A stretch of DNA of 64,000 nt from Actinomycetes bacterium. Its GTDB lineage: Bacteria > Actinomycetota > Acidimicrobiia > Acidimicrobiales > RAAP-2. Under the pieces are notes generated by a model. That model saw only the letters and a list, made by a program, of their open reading frames with translations. It did not search any database and was not told the DNA's origin. Below are positions 20,877 to 31,223 of the stretch, in pieces; positions within the stretch are counted from its first letter, which is position 1; every line of letters starts with the position of its first letter. The translations under genes were made by a program, and so were the position numbers. The stretch is taken from the NCBI GenBank assembly GCA_021848365.1, contig JAJZUS010000002.1, forward strand, positions 434,001 through 498,000, written 5' to 3'.

Positions 20877-22361
20877 GTGAGCGACGCACACCCGATTCCC
20901 GACCCCGACGTCTCGGCCGAGCGGCCCGTCTCCGACCACTGGGTCTGGGTCGGGTCCCACCGACCCGCGGTGCCCCGGGTCCTCGTCGAGCGCATGACGA
21001 GCGGGTGGGCGTCGGCCCCCCTCGACGCCGAGCGCCACCCGGCCGTTCGCGCCCACGCCGCGCGACGCGCCCGGATCGCGGCCCTGATGCCCGGCACCAC
21101 CCTGGTGATCCCCTCGGGTGGGCTGAAGGTACGCGCCAACGACACCGACTACCGCTTCCGCCCCGGGACCGACCTCTTCTACCTGACCGGTTGCACCGAG
21201 CCCGACGTCGCTCTGGTGATCGGACCGGACGGCGCGTCGCGCCTCTACGTGCCCGAGCGACGCGACGCGCGCACCCACGCCTTCTTCACCGACGCCCGCT
21301 ACGGCGAGCTGTGGGTCGGGCCGCGTCGCGGGACCCGCGAGGCCGCCCACTACTACGACGTCCCGACCGCCGCGCTCGAGGACCTCGCGAAGGACCTCGC
21401 CGCCCTCGCGGGCACGCCCGTCGCGACGGTGCGGGGACTCGACCCCGCCCTCGACGCGCTCGTCGAGCCGGGCGCCGCCGACGGCGACCTCGCCGCGGCG
21501 CTCTCCGAGATGCGGCTCGTGAAGGACGACTACGAGGTGGCCCAGCTGCGTGAGGCCATCGCCGCGACGGTGCGCGGCTTCGCGGACGTGGTGCGCACCC
21601 TGCCGTCGGCCGTCGGCCGGGGCGAGCGGGTGATCGAGGGCGTCTTCAACCTGCGGGCCCGCGTCGAGGGCAACGACGTCGGCTACAACACCATCGCCGC
21701 GAGCGGCGCCCACGCGACGATCCTGCACTGGACCGAGAACGACGGCGTGGTGCGACCGGGCGAGCTGCTCCTGCTCGACGCCGGGGTCGAGGGCCACCAG
21801 CTCTACACCGCCGACGTGACCCGGACCCTGCCGATCTCCGGGACCTTCAGCCCGGCCCAGCGCCGCATCTACGACCTCGTCTACGCGGCCCAGGAGGCCG
21901 GCATCGCCGCGGCCCGACCGGGCGCCCCCTTCCGCGCGCCCCACGAGGCGGCGACGGCGGTCCTCGCCGAGGGGCTGCACGACCTCGGGATCCTGACCGA
22001 CGCCCCCGACAGCGCCCTGCGCCGCGACCGTCAGACCCACCGTCGCTGGACCCTGCACGGGGTGAGCCACATGCTCGGTCTCGACGTCCACGACTGCGCG
22101 GCGGCCCGCGACGAGCACTACCACGGGGATCTCCAGCCGGGCTACGTGCTCACCGTCGAGCCGGGCCTCTACTTCCAGCCCCACGACCTCACCGTGCCCG
22201 AGGAGTACCGGGGCATCGGCGTGCGCATCGAGGACGACATCCTCGTCGGCGCGGACGGGCCCGTCAACCTCTCGGCCGCACTCCCGCGGACCTCGAGCGA
22301 CGTCGAGGCGTGGATGGCCGAGCTGCTGGCGAGTCCCCGCGATCTCGGGCTCGGAGCCTAG
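20877..22361 (+). CDS. pepP: Xaa-Pro aminopeptidase (aminopeptidase P family, M24)
   Basis: FRPGTDLFYLTG, LLLLDAGVEGHQLYTADVTRTLPISGTFSPAQR, GVSHMLGLDVHD, LTVEPGLYF motifs. Confidence 0.92.
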   Translation: MSDAHPIPDPDVSAERPVSDHWVWVGSHRPAVPRVLVERMTSGWASAPLDAERHPAVRAHAARRARIAALMPGTTLVIPSGGLKVRANDTDYRFRPGTDLFYLTGCTEPDVALVIGPDGASRLYVPERRDARTHAFFTDARYGELWVGPRRGTREAAHYYDVPTAALEDLAKDLAALAGTPVATVRGLDPALDALVEPGAADGDLAAALSEMRLVKDDYEVAQLREAIAATVRGFADVVRTLPSAVGRGERVIEGVFNLRARVEGNDVGYNTIAASGAHATILHWTENDGVVRPGELLLLDAGVEGHQLYTADVTRTLPISGTFSPAQRRIYDLVYAAQEAGIAAARPGAPFRAPHEAATAVLAEGLHDLGILTDAPDSALRRDRQTHRRWTLHGVSHMLGLDVHDCAAARDEHYHGDLQPGYVLTVEPGLYFQPHDLTVPEEYRGIGVRIEDDILVGADGPVNLSAALPRTSSDVEAWMAELLASPRDLGLGA

Positions 22362-22364
22362 GGA

Positions 22365-23579
22365 CTACGCCGGGACGACCCGCACCGGCAGCCGGCGCGG
22401 CCCGCGCACCTGCCCCTGCGACCAGGTGACGGCCTCGGGGTCGACCAGTTCGACGCGCGGGAAGCGCGCGAGGAACTCCTCGAGCGCCACGCGCATCTCC
22501 ATGCGCGCGAGGTTCGACCCCGCGCAGCGGTGGATGCCGAGTCCGAAGGCGAGGTGGCGGTTCTCCAGGCGGTCGATGACGAAGCGGTCGGCGTCGGGGA
22601 AGACCTCGGGGTCGCGGTTGGCGGCCGGGAAGCCGAGCAGCACCCAGTCGTCCTCGCGCATCGGGCACCCGAGGAACTCCACGTCCCGCTTCACCAGGCG
22701 CGCCATCGTGACCGGCGCGTAGAAGCGCAGGAACTCCTCGACCGCGATCGGCATGAGGTCCGGGTCCTCGCGCAGGCGCGCGAGGTCGTCGGGGTGACTC
22801 GCGAGGTGCCACAGGGCCGACCCGATGGCCGACCACGTGGTGTCGATGCCGGCGATCAGCACCAGGATGATCGTGCCGAAGACGTGCTCGGGCGCGAGGG
22901 GCTGACCGCCCACCTCGACGCCGAGCAGGTACGAGGTGAGGTCGTCGCGCGGATGCGCCCGGTGGTCCTCGATCTGGGCCGTGATGTAGGCCTCGATCGG
23001 CGCGAACTCCTCGATGCGCTCCTCGACGGGGTGGTTCACCCCCTCGAGCACCACGTGGATGAAGTCGCGGAACACGTCCTCGTCGGCCTCGGGGAAGCCC
23101 AGCATGCGCACGATGACCCCGGGCGGGATGAACTGCGCGTACTGGGTCGCCGCGTCGAACTCGGTGGCGTCGCCGAGGTCGTCGAGGAGTCGCCGACAGA
23201 GCTCACGCACCCGCGGCTCGAGGGCCCGGACGGGCCCGGGGGCGAAGGCCGGCAGGATGAGGCGCCGGGCGATCGTGTGGAAGGGCGGGTCCGAGGTGAT
23301 CGGGGGCGCCACCCCGATCGGGGCCGGGGGCGCGTCCTCGAGGGGGCGGCCGTTGCCCAGCACCACGGTGCGGCTCGTGAAGTGCTCGGTGTCCTGGGCG
23401 ACGGCCGAGACCCCCGCGTGGGTCGCCGGGAACCAGGCGCCGCCGTAGCGGTCGGTGTGGGCGACCGGGCAGCGCTGACGCAGGTCGTCCCAGATCGGGT
23501 AGGGGTCGTGCACCCAGGCCGGGTCGGTGTGGTCCCAGTCGGTGGCGAAGTCGGTGACGGGCGGGTTCTCCACGGTCAC
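22365..23579 (-). CDS. Cytochrome P450
   Basis: Heme motif FGLGIHRCAGSNLAR; I-helix IAGIDTTWSAIG; GTG start at 23579 overlaps ferredoxin stop by 4 nt. Confidence 0.93.
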   Translation of the reverse strand: MTVENPPVTDFATDWDHTDPAWVHDPYPIWDDLRQRCPVAHTDRYGGAWFPATHAGVSAVAQDTEHFTSRTVVLGNGRPLEDAPPAPIGVAPPITSDPPFHTIARRLILPAFAPGPVRALEPRVRELCRRLLDDLGDATEFDAATQYAQFIPPGVIVRMLGFPEADEDVFRDFIHVVLEGVNHPVEERIEEFAPIEAYITAQIEDHRAHPRDDLTSYLLGVEVGGQPLAPEHVFGTIILVLIAGIDTTWSAIGSALWHLASHPDDLARLREDPDLMPIAVEEFLRFYAPVTMARLVKRDVEFLGCPMREDDWVLLGFPAANRDPEVFPDADRFVIDRLENRHLAFGLGIHRCAGSNLARMEMRVALEEFLARFPRVELVDPEAVTWSQGQVRGPRRLPVRVVPA

Positions 23580-23770
23580 TCCTCGATGTCGATGGCGTGC
23601 TCGGGGCAGTTCACCTGGGCCAGGCGCGCGAGGCGCTCGGCGCGATCGTCGGGCGGGCTCGCCACGAGAACGACCCCGTTGCCCAGCTCGTCGAATCCGA
23701 AGACGTCGGGCGCCAGGTTGAAGCACCGTCCGTGCCCCTGACACCGCGCCGCGTCGATGGTCACCTTCAC
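23576..23770 (-). CDS. Small ferredoxin with CxxHxxC...CP cluster motif
   Basis: 64 aa, CQGHGRCFNLAPDVF...VNCPEHAI; directly upstream of the P450. Confidence 0.9.
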   Translation of the reverse strand: MKVTIDAARCQGHGRCFNLAPDVFGFDELGNGVVLVASPPDDRAERLARLAQVNCPEHAIDIEE

Positions 23771-23825
23771 GTCCCCTCCTCCGTGATCGGTTTGGCGCCG
23801 AACCTAGCACCGGACCCCCGGGCCG

Positions 23826-24665
23826 TCACCTCCACCCGAGGGTCGCGGCGACGGTGGCGGCGACCCGGGCCACCACGGCGTCGGCCAGGGCGTCGCGACC
23901 GGCCCACAGGGCGACGCCGTGCCACGCGCTCGGGACCTCGAGCACCTCGATCGCCGGGGCGATCCCGCGCAGGGCTCGCGCGTCGGGGGCGAGCAGGTCG
24001 CGTCCGCCGGTGACGACGATCGTCGGGGGCATCGCCGACCACTCGCCGAAGAGCGGCGAGACGCCGGGGTCGCGCCGATCGCCACCGGCGTAGGCGGCGG
24101 CGCACTGCTCGAGCCACCCCGCCTGCAGGACGGGATCGTCCTCCGCACCGGGCTCGCGGGACCAGTCCCGCGAGAGGTCGAGCCAGGGCGAGAGGAGGGC
24201 GAGGGCGGCGGGTGGGCGGGCCCCCGCCTGGATCGCCGCGGCGAGTGCTCCGGCCCCGGCCGAGTCCCCGACGGCGACCGACCACTCCCCCGCGTCGAGG
24301 ACGCGCGCGACGTCGTCGCGGGCCGCCGGCGCGGGGTGCTCGGGGGCCAGCCGGTACTGGACGGCGACGACCTCGGCCGACCACTCCCCGGACAGGGCCT
24401 CGACGAGACCGGCGGCCGTCGCGGGACTGCCGACGCAGTAGCCGCCGCCGTGGACGTAGAGGACGGCCCGTCCGGCGAGGGCCCCGGGCGGGACGAACCG
24501 CTCGACGACGACGCCGGCGATCTCGTCGGCGCGACGAGTCACCGGGGTGGAGCGCGTCAGGGCGCTCGCCACCGCCAGGCGTCGCCGCTGCTGGGCGATC
24601 GGCACGTGGGGGTCGAAGACCAGCCGTCGCAGCGTCGCGAGGCTGGATCGCGCGTCCTCGCTCAC
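23826..24665 (-). CDS. Alpha/beta hydrolase, HSL/acetyl-esterase family
   Basis: YVHGGGYCVGS oxyanion motif, GDSAG nucleophile elbow, YRLAPEHP. Confidence 0.88.
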   Translation of the reverse strand: MSEDARSSLATLRRLVFDPHVPIAQQRRRLAVASALTRSTPVTRRADEIAGVVVERFVPPGALAGRAVLYVHGGGYCVGSPATAAGLVEALSGEWSAEVVAVQYRLAPEHPAPAARDDVARVLDAGEWSVAVGDSAGAGALAAAIQAGARPPAALALLSPWLDLSRDWSREPGAEDDPVLQAGWLEQCAAAYAGGDRRDPGVSPLFGEWSAMPPTIVVTGGRDLLAPDARALRGIAPAIEVLEVPSAWHGVALWAGRDALADAVVARVAATVAATLGWR

Positions 24666-25606
24666 GACGCGGCGAACTCCTCGCGCGGGATCCCCAGGAA
24701 GAAGAGCACGGCGTCGAGGTAGGGCACCGAGAGGGTCGCGTCGGCCGCCGCGCGGACGGCCGGCTTCGCGTTGAAGGCGACGCCCAGTCCGGCGAGGGCG
24801 ATCATGTCGAGGTCGTTCGCGCCGTCGCCGACCGCGACGGTCCGCTCGAGGGGGACGCCGGCCTCCGCGGCGAAGCGCGCCAGCGCGCGGGCCTTGCCGG
24901 CGCGGTCGACGATCTCGCCGAGCACCCGGCCCGTGAGCCGGTCCCCCGACACCTCCAGGCGGTTGGCGGCGAGGCGGGTGATCCCGAGCGGCGTGAGCAG
25001 CGGCTCGAGGATCTCGACGAAGCCCCCCGAGACGACCGCGGCGAGGTAGCCGTGGCGCTCGAGGGTGCGCACCAGCGTCCGCGCGCCCGGGGTGAGGCGC
25101 AGGTCGGCGCGCACCTCGTCGAGGACGGCGACGGCGAGTCCCTCGAGGGTGGCCACCCGCGCGCGCAGCGAGGCGGCGAAGTCGAGGGCCCCGCCCATGG
25201 CGGCGGCGGTGATCGCGGCGACCTCCTCGCCCCGTCCGGCCCGCTCGGCCAGGAGGTCGATCACCTCGTCCTGGAGGAAGGTGGAGTCGGCGTCCATGAC
25301 GACGAGGTGGGTCGCGTCGCGGCGACGACCCGCCGGCTGGACCGCGACGTCGAGGCCCCGCGAGCGGGCGAGCGGCGCGAGCGCGCTCGCGAGGTCGCCC
25401 CCGCCGCGCACCCGTAATTCGTCGGCGGTGACGGGTCGATCGCCGAGGTGGACGAGGTCCTCGACGACGGCCCCGGCCTCCTCGAGGACGCGGCGCAGCT
25501 CCGCGAGGTCGTCCTCTCCCCGACGGGCGCCGATGACCGTCACGGTGCGCCCGGCCTCGGCGGGGCGCCCGTCGCGGGCGGTAGAGGGACCGGGCTCGGG
25601 CGTCAC
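24662..25606 (-). CDS. serB: Phosphoserine phosphatase
   Basis: VMDADSTFLQDEVIDLLAERAG, VSGGFVEILEPL, AVGDGANDLDMI. Confidence 0.9.
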   Translation of the reverse strand: MTPEPGPSTARDGRPAEAGRTVTVIGARRGEDDLAELRRVLEEAGAVVEDLVHLGDRPVTADELRVRGGGDLASALAPLARSRGLDVAVQPAGRRRDATHLVVMDADSTFLQDEVIDLLAERAGRGEEVAAITAAAMGGALDFAASLRARVATLEGLAVAVLDEVRADLRLTPGARTLVRTLERHGYLAAVVSGGFVEILEPLLTPLGITRLAANRLEVSGDRLTGRVLGEIVDRAGKARALARFAAEAGVPLERTVAVGDGANDLDMIALAGLGVAFNAKPAVRAAADATLSVPYLDAVLFFLGIPREEFAAS

Positions 25607-25622
25607 CCCTCGAGCGTAGACG

Positions 25623-26879
25623 TCACCCCGTCGCGCCCCGCAGCCGCCGGACCTCGGCGACGTGCGGGTCGTGGCGGGCGTCGAAGCGCCAGAGGGCCGG
25701 CAGGGCCGCGGCGGCCAGGCCGACCGCGCCGCTGCAGCCGAGGCCCCCCGCCGCGAGCGAGAGTCGCAGCGAGGAGAGGCCGGCCATCAGCCCCGCGCGG
25801 AACTGACCGAACGTCGGCCCGAGGGAGTAGGAGATGAGTTCGACCCCGGCCATGCGCCCCCGAACCTCGGGCGGGATCGACTCGTTCCACAGGGTGTTGC
25901 GGAAGATCCCGCTCACGGCGTCGGCCCCGCCCGCCACCACGAGGCCGGCCAGGGTCAGCGTGAGGGAGCTCGTGGTGGCGAAGAGCGCGATCCCGAGGCC
26001 CCAGAGGGCGGCCGCCGCGACGACCGCCCGGCCGTAGTGGTGGACCCGGTGGGTCCAGGCGCTGCTCAGCGTGGCGACGAGCGCCCCGACGGGCAGCCCG
26101 AGGTAGAGGAGCGAGAGGGCGTAGTGCTCCGGGAAGCGCTGCGCCACGAAGGGGAGCATCATCACCGGGTACGCGAGGGCCATGGCCAGCAGGTCGATGA
26201 CGTACGTGCCGACGACGTCCGGGCGCGTTCGCGCGTAGCGCAGGCCGCTCGCGATCGAGGGGACCTCCTCGCGGGGGTCGCGCACGGGCCCCTCGACGCG
26301 CAGCCCGAGGAGCACCACGAGCGACCCGGCGAAGGCCACCACCGTCGCCGCGAAGACCGCCCCCGTCCCGAGCGCCACCACCGCGAGGCCGCCGAGCGAC
26401 GGTCCCACGATGGAGGAGACCGTGGTGCGGACGTTGGAGAGCGCCGCGGCCGCGCGCTGGCGATCGTGGGAGACGAGCACCTGGGTGAGCGCGGTCAGGC
26501 TCGGTCCCTGAAGGCTGCCCGCGACGATGATGACCGCGTCGACGACGTACAGGACGGCCGCGCGCGGGTGGGGCGAGAGAGCGTTCACCATGAGGGCCGC
26601 CGACGCCAGCAGCTGGACCAGCTCGGTGGCGAGGATGAGTCGACGGCGATCGAAGCGATCGGCGAGGACGCCCCCGTAGAGGCCGAAGACGAGCAGCGGC
26701 ACGATCTCCACGAGGCCGAGCGCGCCCACCGCGATCGGCGAGTGGGTCAGCTGCTTCAGCTGGTAGGCGGTCGTCACGTACGTCGCCTGGCTGCCGATGG
26801 CCGAGACGAAGCCCGCCACGTAGAGCCGTCGGTACCCCGCCGACTCCCGCAGCGGGGTGAGGTCGACCCCGATCCTCAC
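25623..26879 (-). CDS. MFS transporter (MFS_3-like)
   Basis: 12-TM-like, GLYGGVLADRFDRRRLIL; GTG start at 26879 overlaps upstream stop by 4 nt. Confidence 0.85.
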   Translation of the reverse strand: MRIGVDLTPLRESAGYRRLYVAGFVSAIGSQATYVTTAYQLKQLTHSPIAVGALGLVEIVPLLVFGLYGGVLADRFDRRRLILATELVQLLASAALMVNALSPHPRAAVLYVVDAVIIVAGSLQGPSLTALTQVLVSHDRQRAAAALSNVRTTVSSIVGPSLGGLAVVALGTGAVFAATVVAFAGSLVVLLGLRVEGPVRDPREEVPSIASGLRYARTRPDVVGTYVIDLLAMALAYPVMMLPFVAQRFPEHYALSLLYLGLPVGALVATLSSAWTHRVHHYGRAVVAAAALWGLGIALFATTSSLTLTLAGLVVAGGADAVSGIFRNTLWNESIPPEVRGRMAGVELISYSLGPTFGQFRAGLMAGLSSLRLSLAAGGLGCSGAVGLAAAALPALWRFDARHDPHVAEVRRLRGATG

Positions 26880-27517
26880 GACGGGGCGCCCGCGACCCAG
26901 CCGCGCGCCGGGTCGTAGTGGCGCAGTACCCGAGCGGGCACGCCACCGAGCACCACGTGGCCGGGGAACCGACCGCGCACCACGGCGCCGGCGGCCACCG
27001 TGGTGTGCTCGCCGAGCTCCGTCCCCGGCAGGATGACCACGTTCGCCCCGAGCCAGCTGCCCGCACCGATGCGCACCGCGGCCTCGACCGGGGTCTGCCA
27101 GCCGATCGGCTGGTCGGGATCCTCGTAGGAGTGGTTCTGGTCGGTGATGTAGACGTAGGGACCGGTCTGGATCTCGTCGCCGAGCTCGATGGACCAGTGT
27201 CCGATGATGTGCGACCCCCGCCCGATCACGCAGCGTCGACCGATCCGCACCACCGGAGTCGTCAGCATCTGCTGGTCGGGACCGATGCCCGCGGTCAGGC
27301 ACACACCCGGCCCGATCATCGCGCCCTCACCGATGCTGAGGTAGCGCTCGTTGTAGATCACGCCCTGCGGGGCGATGAGGGCGGCCCCGCGCCCGAAGTG
27401 GTGGAAACGCCGCGCGTACTCGTCGTCCGGTCCTACCGTCGCCACCTCGTCGAGGTAGCGGCGCGTCCGGCGCACCGTGGCGCCCAGCCACCGGCGCGCG
27501 CGCAACCGGAAACCCAT
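26876..27517 (-). CDS. Hexapeptide-repeat (LbH) acyltransferase
   Basis: Repeated hexapeptide pattern (IGEGAMIGPGVCL, IGRGSHIIGHWSIELGDEI, VAAGAVVRGRFPGHVVLGGVPARVL). Confidence 0.85.
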   Translation of the reverse strand: MGFRLRARRWLGATVRRTRRYLDEVATVGPDDEYARRFHHFGRGAALIAPQGVIYNERYLSIGEGAMIGPGVCLTAGIGPDQQMLTTPVVRIGRRCVIGRGSHIIGHWSIELGDEIQTGPYVYITDQNHSYEDPDQPIGWQTPVEAAVRIGAGSWLGANVVILPGTELGEHTTVAAGAVVRGRFPGHVVLGGVPARVLRHYDPARGWVAGAPS

Positions 27518-27561
27518 GGGGGTGAGGCTAGCCCGAGGCTCGCGACGCGCCGCGAGGCGCG

Positions 27562-28608
27562 TCAGTCGAGCGTCAGCGGCGCGTCGGCGTCGATCTCCCC
27601 GACGACGTCGGGCGTGAGCGCATTCGCCAGGTGCTCGCGCACCCGCTCGTCGATCTCGGCCATGAGCTGGGGGTTCTCGCGCAGGAACGCCTTCACGTTC
27701 TCGCGACCCTGGCCGAGCTGCTCACCCTCGTAGGTGAACCAGGCCCCGGCCTTCTTCACGAACCCGAGCTCGACCGCGACGTCGAGGACCGAGCCCTCGC
27801 GGCTGATGCCCTGGCCGTACATGATGTCGAACTCGGCCTGCTTGAACGGCGCGGCGCACTTGTTCTTCACGACCTTCACGCGGGTGCGGTTGCCCACCAC
27901 CTCGGCGCCGTCCTTGATCGACTCCACCCGGCGGATGTCCAGGCGCACCGACGAGTAGAACTTCAGCGCGCGTCCACCGGGCGTCACCTCGGGCGACCCG
28001 TAGATCACGCCGATCTTCTCGCGCAACTGGTTGATGAAGATCGCCACGGTGTTCGACTTCGACAGCCCGCCGGTCAGCTTGCGTAGGGCCTGGCTCATGA
28101 GTCGGGCCTGGAGCCCGACGTGCGAGTCGCCCATGTCGCCCTCGATCTCCGCCTTGGGCGTGAGGGCGGCCACCGAGTCGACCACGATGACGTCGAGCGC
28201 ACCCGAGCGGATCAGCATGTCGGCGATCTCGAGGGCCTGCTCGCCGGTGTCGGGCTGACTGATGAGCAGGTCGTCCACGTTGACGCCGATCGCGCGAGCG
28301 TAGACCGGGTCCATGGCGTGCTCGGCGTCGATGTAGGCGCAGACGCCACCGTTGCGCTGGGCCTCGGCGACGATGTGCATGGCCAGGGTCGACTTGCCCG
28401 ACGACTCGGGCCCGTAGAGCTCGACGATGCGGCCCCGCGGCACGCCGCCGATGCCGAGCGCGAGGTCGAGGGCGAGCGCTCCGGTCGGGATCGCCTCGAT
28501 GCTCATGTGCAGGTTCTCGCCCATGCGCATGATCGAGCCCTTCCCGAACTGCTTCTCGATCTGCCCGAGTGCGGCCTCGAGAGCCTTCGCGCGGTCGTCG
28601 GTTGCCAT
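27562..28608 (-). CDS. recA: Recombinase RecA
   Basis: [72 protein letters not shown] 28608 with SD AAGGAG; no intein. Confidence 0.97.
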   Translation of the reverse strand: MATDDRAKALEAALGQIEKQFGKGSIMRMGENLHMSIEAIPTGALALDLALGIGGVPRGRIVELYGPESSGKSTLAMHIVAEAQRNGGVCAYIDAEHAMDPVYARAIGVNVDDLLISQPDTGEQALEIADMLIRSGALDVIVVDSVAALTPKAEIEGDMGDSHVGLQARLMSQALRKLTGGLSKSNTVAIFINQLREKIGVIYGSPEVTPGGRALKFYSSVRLDIRRVESIKDGAEVVGNRTRVKVVKNKCAAPFKQAEFDIMYGQGISREGSVLDVAVELGFVKKAGAWFTYEGEQLGQGRENVKAFLRENPQLMAEIDERVREHLANALTPDVVGEIDADAPLTLD

Positions 28609-28680
28609 CGGAACTCCTTGTCCTCGTTGCTCGGGCACTCTAGGCCCCACCCGTGACAACGGTCGGGTGCCTACGTCGAG

Positions 28681-28702
28681 ACTATAGCGAACACCTGTTC
28701 GC
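28681..28702 (-). promoter_or_regulatory. recA promoter: LexA (SOS) box GCGAACACCTGTTCGC next to -10 TATAGT
   Basis: 28687-28702 GCGAACA-CC-TGTTCGC (7-bp arms) matches actinobacterial/Bacillus LexA consensus CGAACNNNNGTTCG; TATAGT on the minus strand at 28681-28686. Confidence 0.85.
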
Positions 28703-28711
28703 CGCAATGGG

Positions 28712-29938
28712 TCAGTCCACCAGGGACGAGTACACCAGCTGCTGGAACTCGCGGCGCAGCGGGTAGGTGCCGCTCGGCAGCAGCTGAGTGAAGAATGACG
28801 CCGTCACGCCCTCGGCCGGGTCGACCCAGAACACCGTGGAGGCGGCGCCGCCCCAGCCGAAGGTGCCCTCGGTGGCGAGTCCCTTCAGCCGACGGCGGTC
28901 GATCACGACCGAGAAGCCGAGACCGAAGCCCACGCCGGCGAACTCGGTCTCGGAGAAGGAGTCCGTCGCGATCGCGGTGAGGTCCACGTCGCCCGGCAGG
29001 TGGTTCTCGGTCATCAGCTCGAGCGTGCGGTCCGACAGGATCCTCACGCCGTCGAGCTCGCCGCCGCGCAGCAGCATCGACGCGAAGCGGTGGTAGTCGC
29101 CGGCGGTCGAGACGAGTCCCCCACCGCCGCTCAGCAGACGAGGCGGGTGCGTCGCGTAGCGGCCGAGGTCCTCCAGCGGGACGGCCGTCCCCTGGAAGGC
29201 TCCGTAGAGCGCCGCGAGACGGTCTCCCTTCTCGGCGGGCCAGTGCCAGTCCGTGTCGGTCATGCCGAGGGGATCGAGGACTCGCTCACGGACCACCTCG
29301 TCGAGCGGCCGCCCGCTCCAGATCTCGATCAGGCGACCGAGGACGTCGGTCGCGATGGAGTAGTTCCACCGCGCGCCCGGCTGGAAGAGCAGCGGCGTCC
29401 CGGCCCAGTCATCGACCGCCCGCGAGAGGTCGGCTTCGGGGGGCCATCCGAAGTCGTAGCCCCGGTCACGGTAGATGGCGTCGACCGGGTGGAGGTAGTT
29501 GAAGCCGTAGGTGAGGCCGCTCATGTGCGTCAGCAAGTGGTGCACGCGCACCGGCTCGGTGGCCGGCACCGTCTGCGGCGCACTCGCCGGACCGGATACG
29601 TAGACCCGCGGCTCGCGCAGCGACGGGATCCAGCGGCTCACCTCGTCGGTGAGGTCGAAGACCCCCTCCTCGTAGAAGGTCATCGCCGTCACCGTGGTGA
29701 TGGGCTTGGTCATCGAGTAGATGCGCCAGACCGTGTCGTCGCTCACCGCGAGGCCGCGCTCGCGGTCGCGCCACCCACCGCGCCCGACCCACGCCAACTC
29801 CCCCTCGCGGGCGACCGTCGCGAGCCATCCCGTCAGGCGGCCGTCGGCGACGTAGCGGTCGAAGTGCGTCGCGATGCGCTCGAGGCGCGGCCGGTCGAAC
29901 CCGAGCGCGCTCGCGTCGGCGTTGATCTCCAGTGTCAT
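28712..29938 (-). CDS. Serine hydrolase, beta-lactamase/class C esterase family
   Basis: YSMTKPIT (SxxK), [11 protein letters not shown] (YxN-like), [13 protein letters not shown]. Confidence 0.88.
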   Translation of the reverse strand: MTLEINADASALGFDRPRLERIATHFDRYVADGRLTGWLATVAREGELAWVGRGGWRDRERGLAVSDDTVWRIYSMTKPITTVTAMTFYEEGVFDLTDEVSRWIPSLREPRVYVSGPASAPQTVPATEPVRVHHLLTHMSGLTYGFNYLHPVDAIYRDRGYDFGWPPEADLSRAVDDWAGTPLLFQPGARWNYSIATDVLGRLIEIWSGRPLDEVVRERVLDPLGMTDTDWHWPAEKGDRLAALYGAFQGTAVPLEDLGRYATHPPRLLSGGGGLVSTAGDYHRFASMLLRGGELDGVRILSDRTLELMTENHLPGDVDLTAIATDSFSETEFAGVGFGLGFSVVIDRRRLKGLATEGTFGWGGAASTVFWVDPAEGVTASFFTQLLPSGTYPLRREFQQLVYSSLVD

Positions 29939-29954
29939 GGTCCCCCTCGTCTCG

Positions 29955-31223
29955 CTACGCGTTGGATTCGGTCGCGTCGATGGCGCGGCGCAGCACGTCG
30001 AGCGCGCTGATCGCCCCGTAGGCCCGCACCCGGGGACGGTCCCCGGGGAGGCGCAGTGCCGCGTGGCTCGTCACGCCGCGCAGGTCCACGCCGACGAAGA
30101 CCGTCCCGGGACGCTGGCCGTCCTGCTCGTCGGGACCGGCGACGCCGGTGACGGCCAGGCCGACGTCGGCTCCGATCACTCGACGCACGCCTCGCGCCAT
30201 CGCCTCGGCGGCCTCGGCGCTCACGACCGGCCCGCGCGGCACGTCGAGCAGGTCGAACTTCACCTCGCTCGCGTAGCTGACGACGCCGCCGCGGAACCAC
30301 TCGGAGGCGCCGGCCACGTTGACCAGCCGGCTCGCGATGAGACCGCCGGTCACCGACTCCGCCACCGCGAGCGTCCACCCGCGACCCCGCAGCCGCCCGG
30401 CGATCGCGTCCTCCATCGTCTCGTCGTCGACGCCGAAGACGATGTCGCCCAGGGTCTCGCCCAGGACGCGACGGACGTGCGTCTCCTCCTCCGCGAGCAG
30501 TCGCTCCGCGTGGGCCGCGTCGTCGCCCCGCGCCGTCACTCGAACCTTGATGCCCTCGATGCCGGAGGCGAGGAACGCGAGGGTCACGCGCTCGTCGCCC
30601 CCCAGCTCCTCGATCCGCCCGCTCAGCGCCTCGGCGAGGGCCGACTCCGAGGCCCCCCAGGTGCGTACGACGCGACTGCGGATGACGGCCTGACGACCGG
30701 CGCGCCGCTCCCGCTCCACCAGGTCCGGCAGGATGGCGCGCTCGAACATCTCGGTCATCTCGTAGGGGACGCCCGGGACGGCGTAGACGACCTTCTCGCC
30801 CAACGGGCAGATGAGTCCCGGCGCCGTGCCGCGGACCTGGGGGATGATGGACGCCCCCCGCGGCACGTCGGCCTGCAGCAGGTTGTTCTCCGGCATCGTC
30901 CGCCCCCGGCTCGCGAAGGCCGCGCGGATCGACTCGACGAGTTCCTCGTGGCGCTCGAGCGGAACGTTCATCACCTCGGCGATGGCCGCGCGAGTGATGT
31001 CGTCCTGGGTGGGCCCGAGCCCACCGCAGGCAATCACCGCGTCGCCGCGCGCGAGTGCGGTACGCAGCGCCAGGACGATCCGCTCGTGGTTGTCGCCCAC
31101 GTGCTGGTGGAAGTAGGAGGGGATCCCGTGAGCGGCTAGTTGCTCGCCGATCCACTGCGAGTTCGTGTCGGCGATCTGCCCCAGGAGCAGCTCGGTGCCG
31201 ACGGCGACGACCTCAACGCGCAC
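29955..31223 (-). CDS. cinA: CinA family protein (competence/damage-inducible; NMN deamidase family)
   Basis: VGTELLLGQIADTNSQWIGEQLA, CGGLGPTQDDITR, AESVTGGLIASRL, AVTGVAGPD. Confidence 0.93.
   Translation of the reverse strand: MRVEVVAVGTELLLGQIADTNSQWIGEQLAAHGIPSYFHQHVGDNHERIVLALRTALARGDAVIACGGLGPTQDDITRAAIAEVMNVPLERHEELVESIRAAFASRGRTMPENNLLQADVPRGASIIPQVRGTAPGLICPLGEKVVYAVPGVPYEMTEMFERAILPDLVERERRAGRQAVIRSRVVRTWGASESALAEALSGRIEELGGDERVTLAFLASGIEGIKVRVTARGDDAAHAERLLAEEETHVRRVLGETLGDIVFGVDDETMEDAIAGRLRGRGWTLAVAESVTGGLIASRLVNVAGASEWFRGGVVSYASEVKFDLLDVPRGPVVSAEAAEAMARGVRRVIGADVGLAVTGVAGPDEQDGQRPGTVFVGVDLRGVTSHAALRLPGDRPRVRAYGAISALDVLRRAIDATESNA

Noticed and set aside
27562-28608. Intein or frameshift in recA
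   Set aside because: The protein is continuous and of normal length with all RecA motifs
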